A stretch of 64,000 nt of DNA from Campylobacter gracilis (GTDB taxonomy: Bacteria > Campylobacterota > Campylobacteria > Campylobacterales > Campylobacteraceae), in contig NZ_CP012196.1 of assembly GCF_001190745.1 (NCBI RefSeq), forward strand, positions 1-64,000, in the 5' to 3' direction. Made by a program: the position numbers and the translations under genes. This document shows positions 11,474-20,329 of this stretch, one piece after another; the stretch's first letter is position 1, and each line of letters begins with the position of its first letter. The notes beneath the pieces were generated by a model, which was given only the letters and a program-made list of their open reading frames with translations, made no database searches and was not told the DNA's origin.

Positions 11474-12286
11474 CTAAAGCATGTTGTAAATTCCGTCTAA
11501 AAGGAAGTATTTTTTATCCGCAGTGCCGCGGTAAAACGGCTCGAAAGTGTCCTCATAAGCCTTTTTGAAAAAGCCCTCTTTGCTTAGCTTAATTAGATCG
11601 GCATTGATGAAATCAAGCAGGCTTTGATTGCCTTTTTGCACGCCGACGCCTAAGAATTCCGCCGCACCTAGGTTTTTAAACGGCACTTCGAGCGTATCGT
11701 CTACGACGGCGTAGGCTAGGACAATGATATTGTCGTTGGCATAACCATCAGCTCTGCCGTCCTTCATCATCGCGTAGCACTCGGAGGTATTTTTGCAGTA
11801 AACTAAATTGCTAAATTTCTCTTTGCGCAAATAACGCTCGGTCATTGAGCCGTTGGGATTTTTTTCGATCGAAATTCTCATATCGCGAACTTGCGCGAAG
11901 TCCTTCACTTGATCCTCTTTACGCGTTACGATGCCAAAATTTACCGATAGATACGGCAGCGAGAAATCCACCTGCTTCTTACGCTCTTGCGTAATCATAA
12001 AGGTGCCGATAACCATATCGACCTTGTTATTTTTCAAAAACGGGATTCTCTCGCCTGCGGTTACGGCTACGAACTGCACTTCGCCCTTTTTATCGCCGAA
12101 AATGTCTTTGGCGATTGAGCTAGCAAGCTCGATTTCAAAGCCCTCAAACTTGCCGTTATTAGACTCGCTTAGTGGCGGACGACCTTCTCGCACGCCTACT
12201 CTGATGACCCCTGCCTGCCTGATTTCATCTAGTGTATTTGCAAAAATGCTAGCGCAAAATAAGGCTAAAATAAAAAGTGATCTCAT
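11474..12286 (-). CDS. Periplasmic amino-acid-binding protein (PEB1-like family 3), copy 1
   Basis: A 270-residue solute-binding protein of ABC importers for polar amino acids. The start chosen is the ATG at 12286, which follows a GGGGG ribosome-binding site and begins a normal signal peptide (MRSLFILALFCASIFA). A longer frame upstream would bury it. The family-3 core shows IRVGVREGRPP, FEGFEIELASSIAKDIFG, VDMVIGTFMIT and VDFSLPYLSVNFG. No permease or ATPase lies beside it, so it is an orphan receptor that must use a transporter encoded elsewhere. The next gene is a close paralogue, especially over the last 60 residues. Confidence 0.9.
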   Translation of the reverse strand: MRSLFILALFCASIFANTLDEIRQAGVIRVGVREGRPPLSESNNGKFEGFEIELASSIAKDIFGDKKGEVQFVAVTAGERIPFLKNNKVDMVIGTFMITQERKKQVDFSLPYLSVNFGIVTRKEDQVKDFAQVRDMRISIEKNPNGSMTERYLRKEKFSNLVYCKNTSECYAMMKDGRADGYANDNIIVLAYAVVDDTLEVPFKNLGAAEFLGVGVQKGNQSLLDFINADLIKLSKEGFFKKAYEDTFEPFYRGTADKKYFLLDGIYNML

Positions 12287-12510
12287 AAAAAGCCCCCTAC
12301 TTTTTAGTTTTGAAATAATTATAGCACTATATATTTTAGAGAAAATAAATGCAAGCGGTTTAAAATTCAATCACCGCGCGTATGCAGGCTTGAAATTTAG
12401 GGGCGAAGTGGGGATTTAAAATTTAGCGAATTTGTGAAATTTTAAATCCCAAGATTTTAATTATACAAGCTACCTTCTATAAATTTTATATTTTAATTTC
12501 TAGCTCGCTT

Positions 12511-13314
12511 TTATAATAAGTCATAAATTCCATCTAGCAGGAAGTATTTTTTATCCGCCGTACCACGGTAAAAAGGCTCGAAGGTGTCCTGATAAGCCTT
12601 TTTGAAAAAGCCCTCTTTGCTTAGCTTGACAAGCTCTGCGTTGATGAAATCAAGTAACTCCTTATTTCCTTTTTGCACACCGATACCGATGAAATCAGGC
12701 TTACCGAAGTTTTGAAACGGCACTTCGAGCGTATCGTCCACGACGGCGTAGGCTAGCACCGTGATATTAAGGTTGACGTATCCGTCGGCTTTGCCGTCAC
12801 GGATCATCGCGTAGCATTCGCTTGTACTTTTGCAGTAGCTTGCGTTGGTGAATTTCTCTTTTTTGAGGTAATTATCTACGGTCGTGCCCTCTTCGGTTAT
12901 GAGCCTCATATCGCGCAAACGCGATATATCTTTGATGGCGTCTGCTTTGCGAGTTAGCACGCCGAGATTGGTCGAAAAATACGGCATCGAGAAGTCTACA
13001 TGATTTTTGCGCGCCGAATCAATGACGAAGGTAGCTGCGACCATATCGACTTTATTATTGACTAGATATGAGACGCGATCGGCGGCGCTTAGAGAGACAA
13101 ACTGCACTTCGCCTTGTTTAGCGCCAAAAATCGCTTTTGCGATCGCATTGGCAAGCTCGATCTCAAAGCCTTCAAATTTACCGCCACTAATCTCGCTAAA
13201 AGGCGGTCTGCCGTCTCTGACGCCGACTCTAATGACGCCGCTATTTCTGATCTCTTGCAGCGTGTTTGCAAAAAGCCCCGCACAAAGCAAGATCAAAGTA
13301 AAAAGTAGTTTCAT
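12511..13314 (-). CDS. Periplasmic amino-acid-binding protein (PEB1-like family 3), copy 2
   Basis: A 267-residue paralogue of the neighbouring binding protein and its upstream partner. It has signal peptide MKLLFTLILLCAGLFA and a good AAAGGAG ribosome-binding site. The C-terminal block KEGFFKKAYQDTFEPFYRGTADKKYFLLDGIY is almost identical to copy 1, while ligand-side segments differ (for example VAATFVIDSARKNHVDFSMPYF), suggesting a changed ligand range after duplication (inference). The 224-bp spacer between the copies suggests separate transcripts. Confidence 0.9.
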   Translation of the reverse strand: MKLLFTLILLCAGLFANTLQEIRNSGVIRVGVRDGRPPFSEISGGKFEGFEIELANAIAKAIFGAKQGEVQFVSLSAADRVSYLVNNKVDMVAATFVIDSARKNHVDFSMPYFSTNLGVLTRKADAIKDISRLRDMRLITEEGTTVDNYLKKEKFTNASYCKSTSECYAMIRDGKADGYVNLNITVLAYAVVDDTLEVPFQNFGKPDFIGIGVQKGNKELLDFINAELVKLSKEGFFKKAYQDTFEPFYRGTADKKYFLLDGIYDLL

Positions 13315-13452
13315 TTGCTGCTCCTTTGTTTAGGTTATTTACGGCTAATTCTAGCGAAATTAAAATCAAAAGGCGCTTTTTTAGGCTAAATTTATTTGCC
13401 GTTTGCTTTTTATGAAATTTCAAGACGCTGTTAAATTTAGCCTTAGATTTGA

Positions 13453-13458
13453 TATAAT
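13453..13458 (+). promoter_or_regulatory. -10 box for the ankyrin-like lipoprotein gene
   Basis: A TATAAT hexamer preceded by TTTGA, 26 bp before the chosen ATG at 13484. Its place just ahead of that ATG also argues against the longer upstream start. Confidence 0.65.
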
Positions 13459-13483
13459 CGTGCAAAATTTAAGCGAGGGCGAT

Positions 13484-14440
13484 ATGAAAAATTTTATCTT
13501 TTTGTGGCTTTTACTTGCGGGCTGCGCTTTCGGTGCTGCTAAAGAGGATGCGGCGGCTTCTACTACGCAGCAGGTGGCGTCAAATTTGCCGCAGCCAAAT
13601 TTTGAAATTTTTTACGATGAAAATGCTAGCGATGCGCAGATAGATGCGGGGTTGGATGCGCTTTTAGAATTCGCGGCGCAAAACAGGGGCAGGATCGACG
13701 AGGATTTCGGGGAGTTTAAAGATAGAATTTTCACCGCTTTCATTTTTAATCCGAAGGTGCTACGAAATTCAAAATTCGACTTCGAGCGGATAGAAAAAAT
13801 CCTTAAATTTAAACCAAATCTCAATTACGGCGGAGACGGCGGTTTTTTCTCGCCGCTAAAGCTCGCGATCTTTTTCGGCTCGAAATTTAGCAGCGAGATA
13901 GCGAAGCTTTACCATTTTGATAAAGCCGATGCGATGCGGCTTTTAGAGCTTTTGGTGCGAAACGGCGCGGACGTCAAGGCTAGCGGGCTGCTGCGAGATG
14001 CCGCGGCAAACGATAATTTCGAGGCATTTAAGTTTTTGATCGCAAACGGCGCGCGAGATACGAAAGACGTGGTCGGCTCGGTTGCGGGCAGCGAATTAAT
14101 ATTTTTAAGTGACAACAACGTTTCTATTCTCGGATATAAAGAGGCACTGCCGCTTGCTGCGAGGAAGTTTGCCACGGGCGCCAAATTTAAAGAATTCCGC
14201 GACGGGAGATTATGCTATTTGGACGAAATTTTAAAATTCCAAAGCTTTGCGAGCATCGATAAAAAGGAGATCAAAACGCTTATCAAAGTAGCTATGGTAC
14301 TAGATGACGAGATGACGGCGAAATTTCTGCTAACGCGCGGTCTGTGCAAGCAGAAAGAGCTTTGCGAGTTTCTAAAAGCGCAGGCAAAAACTTACGACGC
14401 CGTAAAAATTTCTAAAATTTTAAGCCGCAAAGAGAAGTAA
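13484..14440 (+). CDS. Predicted lipoprotein with ankyrin-like repeats
   Basis: A 318-residue exported protein. The start at 13484 gives MKNFIFLWLLLAGC, a lipoprotein signal with the lipobox LAGC, so the cysteine at residue 14 is probably lipidated. The body has ankyrin-like helix pairs, clearest in AMRLLELLVRNGADVKASGLLRDAAANDNFEAFKFLIANGARD and near the C-terminus (EMTAKFLLTRGLC). Ankyrin repeats mediate protein contacts, but no partner can be named. It is followed by a repeat-rich gap and a convergent regulator gene. Confidence 0.7.
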   Translation: MKNFIFLWLLLAGCAFGAAKEDAAASTTQQVASNLPQPNFEIFYDENASDAQIDAGLDALLEFAAQNRGRIDEDFGEFKDRIFTAFIFNPKVLRNSKFDFERIEKILKFKPNLNYGGDGGFFSPLKLAIFFGSKFSSEIAKLYHFDKADAMRLLELLVRNGADVKASGLLRDAAANDNFEAFKFLIANGARDTKDVVGSVAGSELIFLSDNNVSILGYKEALPLAARKFATGAKFKEFRDGRLCYLDEILKFQSFASIDKKEIKTLIKVAMVLDDEMTAKFLLTRGLCKQKELCEFLKAQAKTYDAVKISKILSRKEK

Positions 14441-14821
14441 ATTTTAAAATTTGAGTGGCTACGGCGTGGCAAGCGGATAAAATCGCTATTATAATTGCGC
14501 CAGTCGCAGTCGCCCTACTTTGTCATTTAACGCGAGCGAAAAAGCAAAATTTGTTCCGCCTAACCTACCCTCCTCCGCTTATCAAACAGCTCGCTATTAA
14601 GTTCATTCGAGATAAATTTTAATGTATTTGCCAAATAGCGCGGCGGCGGAGGTAAATTTTAAAATTTAGCCGCTCACTACTAAAATTTCAAGGTTGCTTT
14701 CAGCTTTAGTGTGCCGCAAAAGCGCACTATATATTGTGTTCAGACACAATCAAATAGCTTGTAAGACGCGAGCTTTTCAAATAGTCTTGCATTAAATTTA
14801 CATCTGCCACGCGAATTCAAA
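14441..14821. other. Intergenic region with one perfect 18-bp dyad
   Basis: No gene seen. Positions 14733-14750 form a perfect dyad ATTGTGT-TCAG-ACACAAT, with the 4-nt spacer typical of Fnr-class operators. It lies beyond the 3' end of the Crp/Fnr gene and has no obvious promoter beside it. The rest is repeat-like AT blocks. Confidence 0.5.
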
Positions 14822-15403
14822 CTATAAAATTTTAATTCTATTTCCTTTTAATTTCACGATCTTTTTGTCATTTACGAGCTTCGTAATCGCCTGGGAGACG
14901 TTTTGGCGAGGCGCGCCGAGCAGGCTTGCCAGCGTCATTATATTAAAGGGAAGCTCCACGATCTTATCTGCGTTTGCGATGCGGTTTAAAAAATTTAAAA
15001 TCCGCGTCTGGATTTTCGCAAAGACGATCTCTTTTATCAAGATCCGTTGCGAGTAGATATTTTTGATAAGCGCGTTTATGATCGAGCTTGCAAACTCATC
15101 TCCGAGCAACCCGAAAAGCTCCGAGATATTGATTTGCAGCGTCTCGCAGTCGCTTAAAATTTCAAGGCTCGTGTTTTTATCCAAGCAGACGTAGGCGCCG
15201 CTTCTTATGAAGCTAAAGATAAATTCCTTGCCGTTTTCGTAGCAGTTTAGCTTCGCCCTACCGCGCAGCAGAATGATAAATTTAAACTTCTGCGCGTAGA
15301 TCACGTCGCCGCGAGCGTAGCTTTCGCGCCTAAATTTGGCAATCCGCTCCCTGCTTAAAAAGTCGAATTTCTCGCTGTAATCGTTATTTAATCTATCTAT
15401 CAT
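14822..15403 (-). CDS. Crp/Fnr-family transcription regulator
   Basis: A 193-residue regulator with an N-terminal cyclic-nucleotide-binding-like barrel and a C-terminal winged helix (MTLASLLGAPRQNVSQAITKLVNDKKIV). I chose ATG 15403, preceded by AAAGAG; an in-frame ATG at 15418 lacks a ribosome-binding site. There is no N-terminal cysteine cluster for an iron-sulfur cluster as in Fnr. The recognition helix reads R-Q-N-V-S-Q where Fnr has R-E-T-V-S-R, so DNA specificity should differ. It is divergent from the cytochrome/reductase operon, with a strong dyad in the shared spacer, so it is the likely local regulator of that operon. Confidence 0.88.
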   Translation of the reverse strand: MIDRLNNDYSEKFDFLSRERIAKFRRESYARGDVIYAQKFKFIILLRGRAKLNCYENGKEFIFSFIRSGAYVCLDKNTSLEILSDCETLQINISELFGLLGDEFASSIINALIKNIYSQRILIKEIVFAKIQTRILNFLNRIANADKIVELPFNIMTLASLLGAPRQNVSQAITKLVNDKKIVKLKGNRIKIL

Positions 15404-15449
15404 AGCAGCTCTTTGCATAAAATTTCACGTAAATTTTACATAAAAAGGA

Positions 15450-15477
15450 TAAATTCGTCGCAATCGCGACAAATTTA
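15450..15477. promoter_or_regulatory. Candidate operator of the Crp/Fnr regulator
   Basis: A 28-bp near-perfect dyad. The core is GTCGC-AATC-GCGAC (15457-15470) with AT-rich arms TAAATT and AATTTA and one mismatch. Five-base arms with a 4-bp spacer are the layout of Fnr-class boxes. The centre, 15463.5, is 41.5 bp upstream of the start predicted from the -10 box at 15493-15498, the standard position of a class II activator site. It also overlaps the -35 zone of a possible minus-strand promoter for the regulator (TAAAAT at 15433-15438). Confidence 0.72.
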
Positions 15478-15492
15478 AATTTATCTTTGATT

Positions 15493-15498
15493 TATAAT
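15493..15498 (+). promoter_or_regulatory. -10 box of the first cytochrome c/reductase operon
   Basis: A TATAAT hexamer giving a predicted start near 15505 and a short leader with GAAAGGA before the ATG at 15531. Confidence 0.72.
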
Positions 15499-15530
15499 TC
15501 GCGTTAAAGACAACCTAGAAAGGATACTTT

Positions 15531-16097
15531 ATGAGGAAAATTTTTATCTCATTTATCTGTGCGTGTTCGCTTTTTGGCGGCGAGATAATCTCTAAAACCG
15601 CTACGATCTCGCAAGACGGCAAAGCAATCGGCGAGGCTGAAATTTTAACACCGATCGAGGTGATATCCAGCGAAGGTGGCGTTACCAAGATTAAAATTAA
15701 AGGCGTCGTGAGCGAAAACTATCAGCTTCAGATCCAAAAAAATATGAAAGAAGCTGAAATTTACGCAATTTTTACGAACGAAGCCGAAGCAAATTTTAAA
15801 AAGGGCAAAAAGCTAGAGGACGATTACGGCGAGATCTGGTACGAAGCCGAGGGGATTTACGAGATCAGTTCGGATGCCGTAGCCAAGGACGCTAAGGCTC
15901 TTTATGCGGAGGCAAAGACGAACTACGAGCAGATCTGCTCGGCGTGTCACCGCCTGCATGAGCCAAAGAGCTTCACGGCAAATCAGTGGCCTGCAAATTT
16001 ACAAGAGATGATCAATGCAAACTACGTAGCGCTCGAGGGCGACGAGCTAAATTTGATCATAAAATACCTACAACACAACGCAAAAAAACCTGAATGA
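15531..16097 (+). CDS. Periplasmic monoheme cytochrome c, TorC C-terminal-domain-like
   Basis: A 188-residue exported protein (signal peptide about residues 1-17) with one heme-binding motif CSACH at residues 136-140. The distal region ANQWPANLQEM holds the conserved W-P. The part before the heme resembles the beta-rich region found before the last heme of TorC. There is no NapC-type tetraheme domain. From family knowledge (Cj0265c beside Cj0264c in C. jejuni), such small cytochromes pass electrons to the adjacent molybdenum reductase. The next gene starts 13 bp downstream behind AAAGGAG, so the two are co-transcribed. Confidence 0.88.
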   Translation: MRKIFISFICACSLFGGEIISKTATISQDGKAIGEAEILTPIEVISSEGGVTKIKIKGVVSENYQLQIQKNMKEAEIYAIFTNEAEANFKKGKKLEDDYGEIWYEAEGIYEISSDAVAKDAKALYAEAKTNYEQICSACHRLHEPKSFTANQWPANLQEMINANYVALEGDELNLIIKYLQHNAKKPE

Positions 16098-16110
16098 TAA
16101 AGGAGATCAG

Positions 16111-18558
16111 ATGAAAAGGCGAGACTTTTTAAAGGCGGGGATTTTAGGCGCAAGCGCGGCAAGCGCTAGCAGGATCGAAGGGGTAACGCAGACGATTTTT
16201 GATAACAAAAAGGTATTCGGCGCAAATAGATTCGGCCCTTTTTGGCTAAATTTAAACTCGTCGCAGATCGTTTCGGTAAGCGATTTCGAAGGCGATAAAT
16301 TTCCAAATACGATGAACTACAGCTTGCCCGATAATATCCAAAACGAAAACCGCGTGCTCTATCCGATGGTACGCAAAAGCTATCTGAAGGCAAAAGGCGC
16401 GGCAAAGAGCGAACTACGCGGCAAAGAGGAGTTCGTGCGCGTTAGCTGGGACGTAGCGCTTGATCTAGCGGCGAAGGCTTTGAAAGAAAATTTCGACAAA
16501 TACGGCGCCGAGGCGATCTACGGCGAGTGCTACTGGTGGGGCGGTAGCGGCAAGATCGGCTGGGGACGCACCGTAGCGCACCGAATGCTTAAAATTTTAG
16601 GCGGCTACGTAGAGGAAAGCGGCGATTACTCCACCGGCGCAGGGCTCGTCATCATGCCTCACGTGCTAGGCTCAAGCGCCGTTTACGACGCGCCTACTAC
16701 GTGGAAAGCGATTGTTAAAAACGCCAAAAACGTCGTATTTTGGGCGACCGATCCTGCGGTAACTAATCAAATTTCATCCATTCCGCCTACGCACGACGGC
16801 TACATCGGCATGCAAGAGCTTAAAAAATCGGGCATCAAAACCTACAGCGTAAACGTGATGAGAAACGACACCGCGCGCTACTTCGGCAGCGAAGATATCA
16901 TCGTGCGCCCAAATACCGACACCGCGCTCATCATCGGCATGTGCCATTATCTGTTTACGAACAACCTCTACGACGAGGAATTTATCAAAAAATACACAGT
17001 CGGATTTAATAAATTTAAAGCGTATTTTCTAGGCGAGAGCGATAAAATCGTAAAGGACGCCGCTTGGGCGAGCAAAATTTGCGGGCTTAGCGAGGAGGCT
17101 ATTGCGAAATTTGCTACGGCGCTTGCAAAGGAGCCGAGCACGATTTTAATCGGTCGCGGTTTGCAACGTGCCGATCACGGCGAGCAGCCTTTCTGGGCGC
17201 TCGTGGCGCTTAATGCGATGCTGGGACATATCGGCAAGGAGGGGCTCGGCTTTGAATTTAGCCTGGGCTACGACTCTGCTGGCGCTACGAATAAGGTGGC
17301 TCCGATTTTAAAGGGACTTAGCACGCGCATAGATGAGAAATACGAAAACACGGGCTCTGCGCCTTGGAAAAGTGCGAAAAATATTACCATCCCGTCTTCT
17401 CGCAGTATCGAGGCGCTGGAGCATCCGGGCAAGCAGATTGACTACGACGGCACCAAGATCAAGCTGCCGCATATGAGAGTCGCGTATATGGCGTGCGGAT
17501 CGATGTTTACGCGCCATCAAGACGTGAACAATATCGTCAAGCAGTGGCGTAAGCTCGACACCGTTATCACCGCCGAGCCATACTGGACGAGTACGGCGAA
17601 GCTTAGCGATATCGTGCTTCCGGTGGCCGTCGAGGTCGAGCGCAACGACATCAACCAAACCGGCGCTACGGGCGAATACATAGTCGCTTACAGGCCCGCA
17701 ATCGAGCCGATGGGCGAGAGCAAGAGTGACTTTTGGATCTGCGAGCAGATCTGCAAGCGCTGGGGATATGGCGAGGTCTTTAGCGAGGGCAAGGACGAGC
17801 TAGGCTGGATGAAGGAATTCTACGCCGATGCCGTAGAGCAAGCCAAAGGTCTAAATATAACGATGCCTAGCTTCGAGGAATTTTACGACAAAGGCTTCGT
17901 GCGCTTTGAAAAGGACGACGAGAGCAGCGCGCTATATACGCGCCTTGCGGCATTCCGCGAAAATCCCGCCAAAAACCGCCTCGGCACGCCGTCTGGTAAG
18001 ATCGAGCTTTACTCGCCCGTAATCGCTAAGATGGGCTATGCTGACTGCCCGCCGATGCCTACTTGGATCGAGCCGAAAGAGTGGCTGGGGGATGCGAAAA
18101 AGACGGCGAAGTATCCGATCCACATCGTAAGCCCGCACTCTCGCTACCGCCTGCACAGCCAGCTAAACAACTCGATCATCAGAAATTTCGCCGAGGTTAG
18201 CGGCAGAGAGCCGGTGCTGATAAATCCAAAAGATGCCGAAGCTCGCGGGCTTGCGAACGGCGACATTGTGCGCGTTTTCAACGACCGCGGCGAAATTTTA
18301 GCGGGCGTGCTCATCACCGACATCGTACCCGAGCGCGTCGCAGCGATCTGCGAGGGCGCGTGGTACGATCCCGAGGTTTGGGGCGAGAAGAGCCTCTGCC
18401 AGCACGGCTGCGTAAACGTGCTTACGTTTGATAAGGGCACGTCAAGTCTCGCGCAAAGCAACTCGGCTCATACTGTGCTAGCGCAGATTGAGAAATTTAA
18501 GGGAGAGATTAAACCTATACAAGCGTTTAGTAAACCTAAAATTTTGCAGTCGCTATAA
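16111..18558 (+). CDS. Periplasmic molybdopterin S/N-oxide reductase (TorA/BisC family), divergent copy
   Basis: An 815-residue molybdenum enzyme of the DMSO reductase family, exported by Tat (KRRDFLK at residues 2-8). The likely Mo-ligand serine is S174 in GDYSTGAG. Other family markers are VVFWATDPAVTNQI, RPNTDTALIIGM, GRGLQRADHGEQPFWA and a C-terminal cofactor-binding domain (VSPHSRYRLHSQLNNS). There is no N-terminal Fe-S cysteine motif, as in TorA-type enzymes. It is more divergent from classical TorA than the second copy (APTTWKAIVKNAK where that has QQTSWPVVLENSK), so its substrate could be another sulfoxide or N-oxide. Confidence 0.9.
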   Translation: MKRRDFLKAGILGASAASASRIEGVTQTIFDNKKVFGANRFGPFWLNLNSSQIVSVSDFEGDKFPNTMNYSLPDNIQNENRVLYPMVRKSYLKAKGAAKSELRGKEEFVRVSWDVALDLAAKALKENFDKYGAEAIYGECYWWGGSGKIGWGRTVAHRMLKILGGYVEESGDYSTGAGLVIMPHVLGSSAVYDAPTTWKAIVKNAKNVVFWATDPAVTNQISSIPPTHDGYIGMQELKKSGIKTYSVNVMRNDTARYFGSEDIIVRPNTDTALIIGMCHYLFTNNLYDEEFIKKYTVGFNKFKAYFLGESDKIVKDAAWASKICGLSEEAIAKFATALAKEPSTILIGRGLQRADHGEQPFWALVALNAMLGHIGKEGLGFEFSLGYDSAGATNKVAPILKGLSTRIDEKYENTGSAPWKSAKNITIPSSRSIEALEHPGKQIDYDGTKIKLPHMRVAYMACGSMFTRHQDVNNIVKQWRKLDTVITAEPYWTSTAKLSDIVLPVAVEVERNDINQTGATGEYIVAYRPAIEPMGESKSDFWICEQICKRWGYGEVFSEGKDELGWMKEFYADAVEQAKGLNITMPSFEEFYDKGFVRFEKDDESSALYTRLAAFRENPAKNRLGTPSGKIELYSPVIAKMGYADCPPMPTWIEPKEWLGDAKKTAKYPIHIVSPHSRYRLHSQLNNSIIRNFAEVSGREPVLINPKDAEARGLANGDIVRVFNDRGEILAGVLITDIVPERVAAICEGAWYDPEVWGEKSLCQHGCVNVLTFDKGTSSLAQSNSAHTVLAQIEKFKGEIKPIQAFSKPKILQSL

Positions 18559-18808
18559 AATTTAGCGCGTCGTCTTTTAAGCGTCTTTGAATGAGCTAGA
18601 AAATTTCGCCCTGCGACAGGCTAATTTGCCTAGTCTTGGGACGAAATTTTCGTCGCAACATTCAAATCCATCTTAAAATACTTCCGCTTCTCTTTTTTGC
18701 GTTCAAATTTTATAATCCGTCAAATCGCGCTGCATTTTGTAAAGCAAGCATGGCAGAGTTTTTAAAATTTCGCTAAAATTCGCTCAAATTTAACCCAAAG
18801 GCCGAGCC

Positions 18809-19522
18809 GTGCAAATCCCAAATTTGATCCGAAATTTTATCCGCAAACGCATCGTTTCAGAGTGCATTTTACTGCCTTTTTTCTACCCCGACGAGGGCGA
18901 GTTTGAGAGTTTTTAGGAGGGATATAGGCTCGTTAACCGCAAAACGGGCGAGGAGCTAGCGGGCGACGCACCCGGACAGTGGCGCAAGAGCTGGCGGGTC
19001 ATCGCGCGTAACGGCATGGACGATCCTTTTTTCGTGGATTTTGCCCTAGGCGCCGCCTCGCCAGTGTATTTTGCCTATCACGGCGCCGGCTCTTGGGAGC
19101 CGATTAAAGTCGCGGACAACATCGTTAAATTTGAAGAAATTTTAACCGCTCTTGCCGCGCTTGAGGCGCCTTGCTCGCTTGAAGCGATCGCGCCACTTGC
19201 TGATTTAAACAACGAATTTTACCGCGAGCTGGCGGACGATTACGCGCGGGCGGATGAAGCGCGCGAGGAGCCGGGATATAGATATTTCAGCGTTTTTATC
19301 GAGGACCTGGGCGCGGATAGGGTAAAAACGCTCGTGTTTTTAAAGAAATTTTTTGAAGATGGGAGCTTTACGGCGACTAAAGAGAGGACGCAAAATTTGC
19401 CACTTTGCCTCTTTAGCGGCATAGAGGAGCTGGCGCTAGCGCTACAAGACAAACTCGCCTCACTCGGAGTTAAATTTTACGCCCGCGAGATCTCTTTTAG
19501 CGAAATTTATCGCACGGAGTAG
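18809..19522 (+). pseudogene. SUKH (SMI1/KNR4)-like protein gene interrupted by an amber codon
   Basis: The frame from GTG 18809 (AAAGG upstream) reads 35 residues to FESF, meets TAG at 18914-18916, then continues open as EGYRLVNRK to TAA/TAG-free coding up to 19522. The intact part has W-x-x-S-W-x-V-I-A-R-N, DPFFVDF, and PVYFAYHGAGSWEPIKVADNIVKFEEIL, the pattern of SMI1/KNR4-type proteins, many of which are toxin-immunity proteins. The family usually has Q before the G-Y, so a single CAG-to-TAG change would explain it. Translation might restart at ATG 19016, giving 168 residues. TAG is an ordinary stop elsewhere in this window (dnaA), so readthrough is not expected. Confidence 0.65.
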
Positions 19523-19703
19523 TTAAGCGGGCAAATTTAAAATTTTAACTCCCGCTATGGCTAAATTTAAAACTTAGCAGCAGGCGATCCTAATAAATTT
19601 CGTGCTCGTTCGCTTGCTATCGCAGTGCGCTAACAGCTTTGCGTACGCTGCAGCGCAAATTAAAGCGTAAAATCAAAATGTAAAATTGAAGTAGAATTTT
19701 AAG

Positions 19704-19738
19704 CGCCCTACTTCGCTTTTTTTGCTTGCAGTAGGGCG
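19704..19738. terminator. Possible terminator hairpin downstream of tpx
   Basis: A perfect 9-bp inverted repeat (CGCCCTACT at 19704-19712, AGTAGGGCG at 19730-19738) with a 17-nt loop. It lies 67 bp beyond the end of tpx on the minus strand. There is no long T run on either side, so activity is uncertain. Confidence 0.4.
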
Positions 19739-19804
19739 AATTTGCTTAAAGTAGTGAACTAAAGCTAGGCGAAAATTATCCAAACCTTGGATCTATTATC
19801 TTGC

Positions 19805-20329
19805 TCAGTTAGAGCAGCTGTTGCGAGCGACGAGCTCTGCAAAATCTAGCGCTGCGTCGTAGTCGGGCTCAGAGGCTATGTCGCTTACGAGCTCTTTATA
19901 AACCACAACGCCTGCGGTATCTATGACGAAGATCGCTCTGGCGCTAAGACCTGCCAATGCGCCGCTGGCGATGAGGGTACCGTAGCGGCGGCAAAATTCC
20001 TTATCGCGGAAATCGCTTGCAACGCGTAGATTTTTGATCCCCTCAGTCGTGCAAAACCTCCCCATCGCAAACGGTAAATCCATCGAAACGACGATTACTT
20101 CGGTGTTAGGAAGTGATGCAGCGCGCTCATTGAACTTACGTGCCTCCGTCGCGCAGACGGGCGTATCTAGCGACGGCACGGCGACGATGATTTGCACGTG
20201 CTTGCCGCTAGCGATCTCGATTTCGCTTAGATCTTGGGCTACTAAGCGCACTTGCGGCGCGCGATCGCCTAGATTTATCTCTTGCCCGCTTAGCTCTACA
20301 GGCTTTCCTTGAAAAGTTACTGTTGGCAT
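19805..20329 (-). CDS. tpx: Thiol peroxidase Tpx (atypical 2-Cys peroxiredoxin)
   Basis: Tpx reduces hydrogen peroxide and organic peroxides using thioredoxin. The 174-residue protein has the peroxidatic cysteine in PSLDTPVCATEARKFNE and the resolving cysteine in GRFCTTEGIKNL, the two-cysteine pattern of Tpx. The N-terminal MPTVTFQGKPVELSG is also typical. AAGGACAAAA precedes the ATG. It is divergent from the TM2 gene. The product is normally periplasmic or cytosolic; no signal peptide is visible here. Confidence 0.96.
   Translation of the reverse strand: MPTVTFQGKPVELSGQEINLGDRAPQVRLVAQDLSEIEIASGKHVQIIVAVPSLDTPVCATEARKFNERAASLPNTEVIVVSMDLPFAMGRFCTTEGIKNLRVASDFRDKEFCRRYGTLIASGALAGLSARAIFVIDTAGVVVYKELVSDIASEPDYDAALDFAELVARNSCSN

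Noticed and set aside
18914-18916. TAG as a recoded codon (in the SUKH-like gene and twice in the DUF4299-like gene)
   Set aside because: TAG ends intact genes here, including dnaA, and the DUF4299-like gene also has a frameshift and a lost start, so nonsense decay is simpler.
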